Below are positions 61,871 through 64,000 of a stretch of DNA of 64,000 nucleotides, piece by piece. Under the pieces are notes generated by a model. It made no database searches. It worked only from the letters and a program-made list of their open reading frames with translations, and was not told where the DNA came from. A program made the translations under genes and the position numbers. Positions within the stretch are counted from its first letter, which is position 1. Every line of letters starts with the position of its first letter. Source of the DNA: Bacteroides propionicifaciens DSM 19291 = JCM 14649 (lineage in GTDB: Bacteria; Bacteroidota; Bacteroidia; Bacteroidales; Bacteroidaceae); contig NZ_AQWS01000009.1 in NCBI RefSeq assembly GCF_000375405.1, forward strand, positions 18,993 to 82,992, in the 5' to 3' direction.

Positions 61871-63751
61871 ATGGCACAGGAAGATGATTTAAGGGCATTG
61901 GGTAAAGTCATGGACTTTATGCGGGGAATATCAGTGATATTTCTCTTAATTAACTGTTATTGGTTCTGTTATGAGGCGTTTAACGAGTGGCACTTTACGC
62001 TCGGTATCATCAACAAGATACTGATGAATTTCCAGCGTACAACGAACTTGTTTTCGTCTATCTTATGGACGAAACTATTTTGTGTGGTGTTCCTTGCTTT
62101 GTCCTGCCTTGGGACAAAGGGCGTAAAAGAGGAGAAAATCACATGGCCAAAGATTTGGACGGTACTTTTCTCCGGCTTCGTCTTTTTCTTTCTCAACTGG
62201 TGGCTATTGGCATTGCCCATCGGTAAGGTCGGGGCAGCTACGCTCTATATCTTCACGCTATCCGTTGGTTATATCTGTCTGCTGATGGGTGGCGTATGGA
62301 TGAGCCGACTGCTCAAAAATAATTTGATGGACGATGTTTTCAATACGGAGAATGAGAGTTTCATGCAGGAAACAAGATTGATGGAAAATGAATACTCCGT
62401 CAATCTCCCTACGCGCTTCTACTATAAGAAGAAATGGAACAAGGGCTGGATTAACGTGGTCAATCCATTCCGTGCCTCGATGGTGCTCGGAACACCGGGT
62501 TCGGGTAAGTCGTACGCTATCGTAAACAACTATATCAAGCAGCAGATAGAAAAAGGCTTTGCCATGTATATCTATGATTACAAGTTCCCCGACCTTTCAG
62601 AGATTGCCTACAATCACCTGCTCCATCATTTGGACGCTTACAAAGTAAAGCCACAGTTCTATGTGATCAACTTCGATGATCCGAGGAAGTCACATCGATG
62701 TAATCCCATTAACCCAGCCTTTATGACGGATATATCGGACGCGTACGAGAGTGCCTATACCATTATGCTTAATCTCAACCGCTCATGGATACAGAAGCAA
62801 GGGGACTTCTTCGTGGAATCGCCCATCATCTTGCTGGCTGCCATTATATGGTTTCTGAAAATCTATGAGAACGGAAAGTATTGTACTTTCCCTCACGCCA
62901 TTGAGTTCCTTAATCGTCCTTACGCACAGATATTTCCGATACTCACTTCCTACGATGAACTTGCCAACTACCTTTCGCCCTTTATGGATGCGTGGCAAGG
63001 CGGAGCGCAAGACCAGTTGCAGGGACAGATAGCCAGTGCCAAGATACCGCTATCCCGTATGATTTCACCTGCTCTTTATTGGGTGATGACGGGTGATGAC
63101 TTTTCACTCGACATCAATAACCCGAATGAGCCGAAAGTCCTTGTTGTGGGGAACAACCCCGACCGTCAGAACATCTATTCAGCGGCATTGGGACTCTATA
63201 ATTCTCGTATTGTCAAACTTATCAACAAGAAGAAACAACTCAAATCTTCGGTGATTATCGACGAGTTACCGACTATTTATTTTCGTGGGTTAGATAACCT
63301 CATAGCGACAGCACGAAGTAACAAGGTGGCGGTGTGTTTGGGTTTTCAGGACTTCTCGCAGCTTACTCGTGATTATGGCGATAAGGAAAGTAAGGTAATT
63401 CAGAACACAGTAGGAAACGTGTTCAGTGGGCAGGTTGTGGGCGAAACTGCCAAGACTCTCTCCGAACGTTTCGGCAAGGTGCTTCAGCAACGCCAATCTA
63501 TGACCATCAACCGCAACGACAAGTCCACCTCCATTTCCACACAGATGGATAGCCTTATCCCTGCAAGTAAGATTTCCAACCTCACGCAAGGTATGTTCGT
63601 GGGGGCAGTGTCCGACAACTTTGATGAGCGTATTGACCAGAAGATCTTCCACGCAGAGATTGTGGTGGACAGTGCCAAGATCTCTGCCGAGATGAAAGCC
63701 TACCAACGGCTCACATCATATTCTTGGGGATTTAACATATTAAGCAAATAG
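61871..63751 (+). CDS. mobC: MobC/VirD4-type coupling protein, 3' end replaced by IS sequence
   Basis: A 626-aa membrane-anchored coupling protein. Three to four N-terminal helices precede Walker A LGTPGSGKSYAI (near residue 206) and the Walker B-like IIDELPTIYF (near residue 463). It delivers the relaxase-DNA complex to the transfer channel. After AYQRL (near 63711) the sequence SYSWGFNILSK no longer resembles the family and matches the end of the adjacent IS, so the native C-terminus of perhaps 30-50 residues is lost. Stop at 63749-63751. Confidence 0.85.
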   Translation: MAQEDDLRALGKVMDFMRGISVIFLLINCYWFCYEAFNEWHFTLGIINKILMNFQRTTNLFSSILWTKLFCVVFLALSCLGTKGVKEEKITWPKIWTVLFSGFVFFFLNWWLLALPIGKVGAATLYIFTLSVGYICLLMGGVWMSRLLKNNLMDDVFNTENESFMQETRLMENEYSVNLPTRFYYKKKWNKGWINVVNPFRASMVLGTPGSGKSYAIVNNYIKQQIEKGFAMYIYDYKFPDLSEIAYNHLLHHLDAYKVKPQFYVINFDDPRKSHRCNPINPAFMTDISDAYESAYTIMLNLNRSWIQKQGDFFVESPIILLAAIIWFLKIYENGKYCTFPHAIEFLNRPYAQIFPILTSYDELANYLSPFMDAWQGGAQDQLQGQIASAKIPLSRMISPALYWVMTGDDFSLDINNPNEPKVLVVGNNPDRQNIYSAALGLYNSRIVKLINKKKQLKSSVIIDELPTIYFRGLDNLIATARSNKVAVCLGFQDFSQLTRDYGDKESKVIQNTVGNVFSGQVVGETAKTLSERFGKVLQQRQSMTINRNDKSTSISTQMDSLIPASKISNLTQGMFVGAVSDNFDERIDQKIFHAEIVVDSAKISAEMKAYQRLTSYSWGFNILSK

Positions 63752-64000
63752 CTCTGTTGCTCTAAAGAGGAAGAACTTAGTGTCTGTAATTCCTCTGAAA
63801 GTAGCTCTTAGCTGTTTAAGCTTTGCGTTGAAAGACTCGGCAGATGCATTAGTGAATCGAGACTCAAAGAAGTTTAGTATTCTTTCGTAGTGATTCTTAA
63901 AGGTGTTGATTACAGTTTTAAAGTGTGGAGACTCTTTATGCTCAACCTTATTGAACCACAACGCTAACTTTACTCTAGCTACATCCTTGTGATATGATGT
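63708..64000 (-). mobile_element. ISL3-like insertion sequence, one end (continues beyond window)
   Basis: The left end probably is near GGCTCACATCA (about 63708), because ISL3-family ends often begin with GGCTC and the coupling protein homology stops there. The other end lies outside, so the terminal repeats and target duplication cannot be checked. It carries the transposase on the minus strand. Confidence 0.6.
63740..64000 (-). CDS. ISL3-like transposase, C-terminal part (5' end outside window)
   Basis: The frame is open from the right edge through TSYHKDVARVKLA, LWFNKVE and the stretch HYERILNFFESRFTNASAESFNAKLKQLRATFRGI to the stop at 63740. The pattern FTNASAESFNAK (catalytic Glu in SAESFNAK) is typical of ISL3-type DDE transposases in Bacteroidota. 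A TTG at 63961 is not the real start. Its stop codon overlaps the coupling gene's read-through end by 12 bp. Confidence 0.85.
   Translation of the reverse strand, partial: TSYHKDVARVKLALWFNKVEHKESPHFKTVINTFKNHYERILNFFESRFTNASAESFNAKLKQLRATFRGITDTKFFLFRATELFA

Larger units (their letters stand above)
38354..64000. mobile_element. CTnDOT-class integrative conjugative element, left end and transfer region
   Basis: From the 3' end of tRNA-Ser the content changes to an ICE. It holds an integrase, DUF1896, PcfK/ArdA/PcfJ-type accessory genes, a leftward tra operon and a rightward mob operon. The right end lies beyond the window, so neither the length nor the second attachment site is known. The left boundary within 38354-38514 is approximate. 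No rteABC, tetQ or erm genes are visible in this part. Confidence 0.9.

Noticed and set aside
38354..64000. complete ICE with antibiotic-resistance cargo
   Set aside because: No tetQ, erm, rte or other cargo gene was found in the visible part, and the right end is outside the window.

Overview
The window is about 38 kb of Bacteroidales-type chromosome followed by about 26 kb of an integrative conjugative element (ICE) of the CTnDOT/TraA-TraQ class. The host assignment rests on DUF4494 and DUF4738 proteins, a prokaryotic CCDC81-type HU/SPOR protein, a CarboxypepD_reg-like secreted protein, promoter -7 boxes of the TAnnTTTG type, and few Shine-Dalgarno sequences. A Porphyromonas-like or related Bacteroidales host is plausible, but the species cannot be fixed from this sequence. 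The chromosomal part is AT-rich. The ICE is visibly richer in GC, judged by eye and not computed.

Chromosomal part, 1-38353: an ABC-F ATPase tail; a DUF2314-type protein; a fructokinase-like PfkB kinase; a DsbA-like protein; an EamA transporter; an unknown 313-aa protein with a TIGR01777 SDR protein; a small secreted protein convergent with a PepSY membrane protein; and a 2-keto-3-deoxygluconate kinase. Next is a seven-gene TetR-TolC-HlyD-ABC-ABC-permease-permease efflux operon resembling CecR-YbhGFSR with YbhF split in two. It is followed by a DHODH-like protein, a YggS-like PLP protein, DUF4494, a zinc-ribbon/FHA protein, an HU/SPOR protein and a UDP-sugar dehydrogenase. A five-gene heavy-metal RND operon (TolC, adaptor, RND pump, response regulator, histidine kinase) reads leftward. 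ProB-ProA, a calcineurin-like lipoprotein and an EptA-type phosphoethanolamine transferase complete this part. Several strong stem-loop terminators separate these units.

ICE, from about 38354 to beyond the right edge: the element lies directly 3' of a tRNA-Ser(UGA) gene. A tyrosine integrase comes first, with TGCTACACA repeats upstream of it. A rightward accessory block follows (DUF1896, a small membrane protein, several small hypotheticals, PcfK-like, ArdA, PcfJ-like). An intact IS256-family element with an 8-bp target duplication comes next. A leftward transfer operon then reads traA-B-C-D-E-F-G-I-J-K-L-M-N-O-Q plus a lysozyme-like gene. A divergent intergenic region holds a 240-bp tetranucleotide-phased repeat array and a nested palindrome that is a good oriT candidate. 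Last comes the rightward mobA-mobB-mobC mobilization operon. The mobC/virD4-type coupling protein gene appears to be cut off at its 3' end by an ISL3-like IS that runs off the window. The far end of the ICE and any cargo such as resistance genes are not in view.

Most unusual signals: (1) the 240-bp array of 60 tetranucleotide units, with inverted middle segment, next to a ParA (TraA) and two ribbon-helix-helix-like proteins (TraB, TraC), suggesting a segregation-like module; (2) the nested palindrome in front of mobA; (3) the IS-truncated coupling protein; (4) an integrase with the first catalytic arginine replaced by alanine; (5) a possible frameshift in a small accessory gene.
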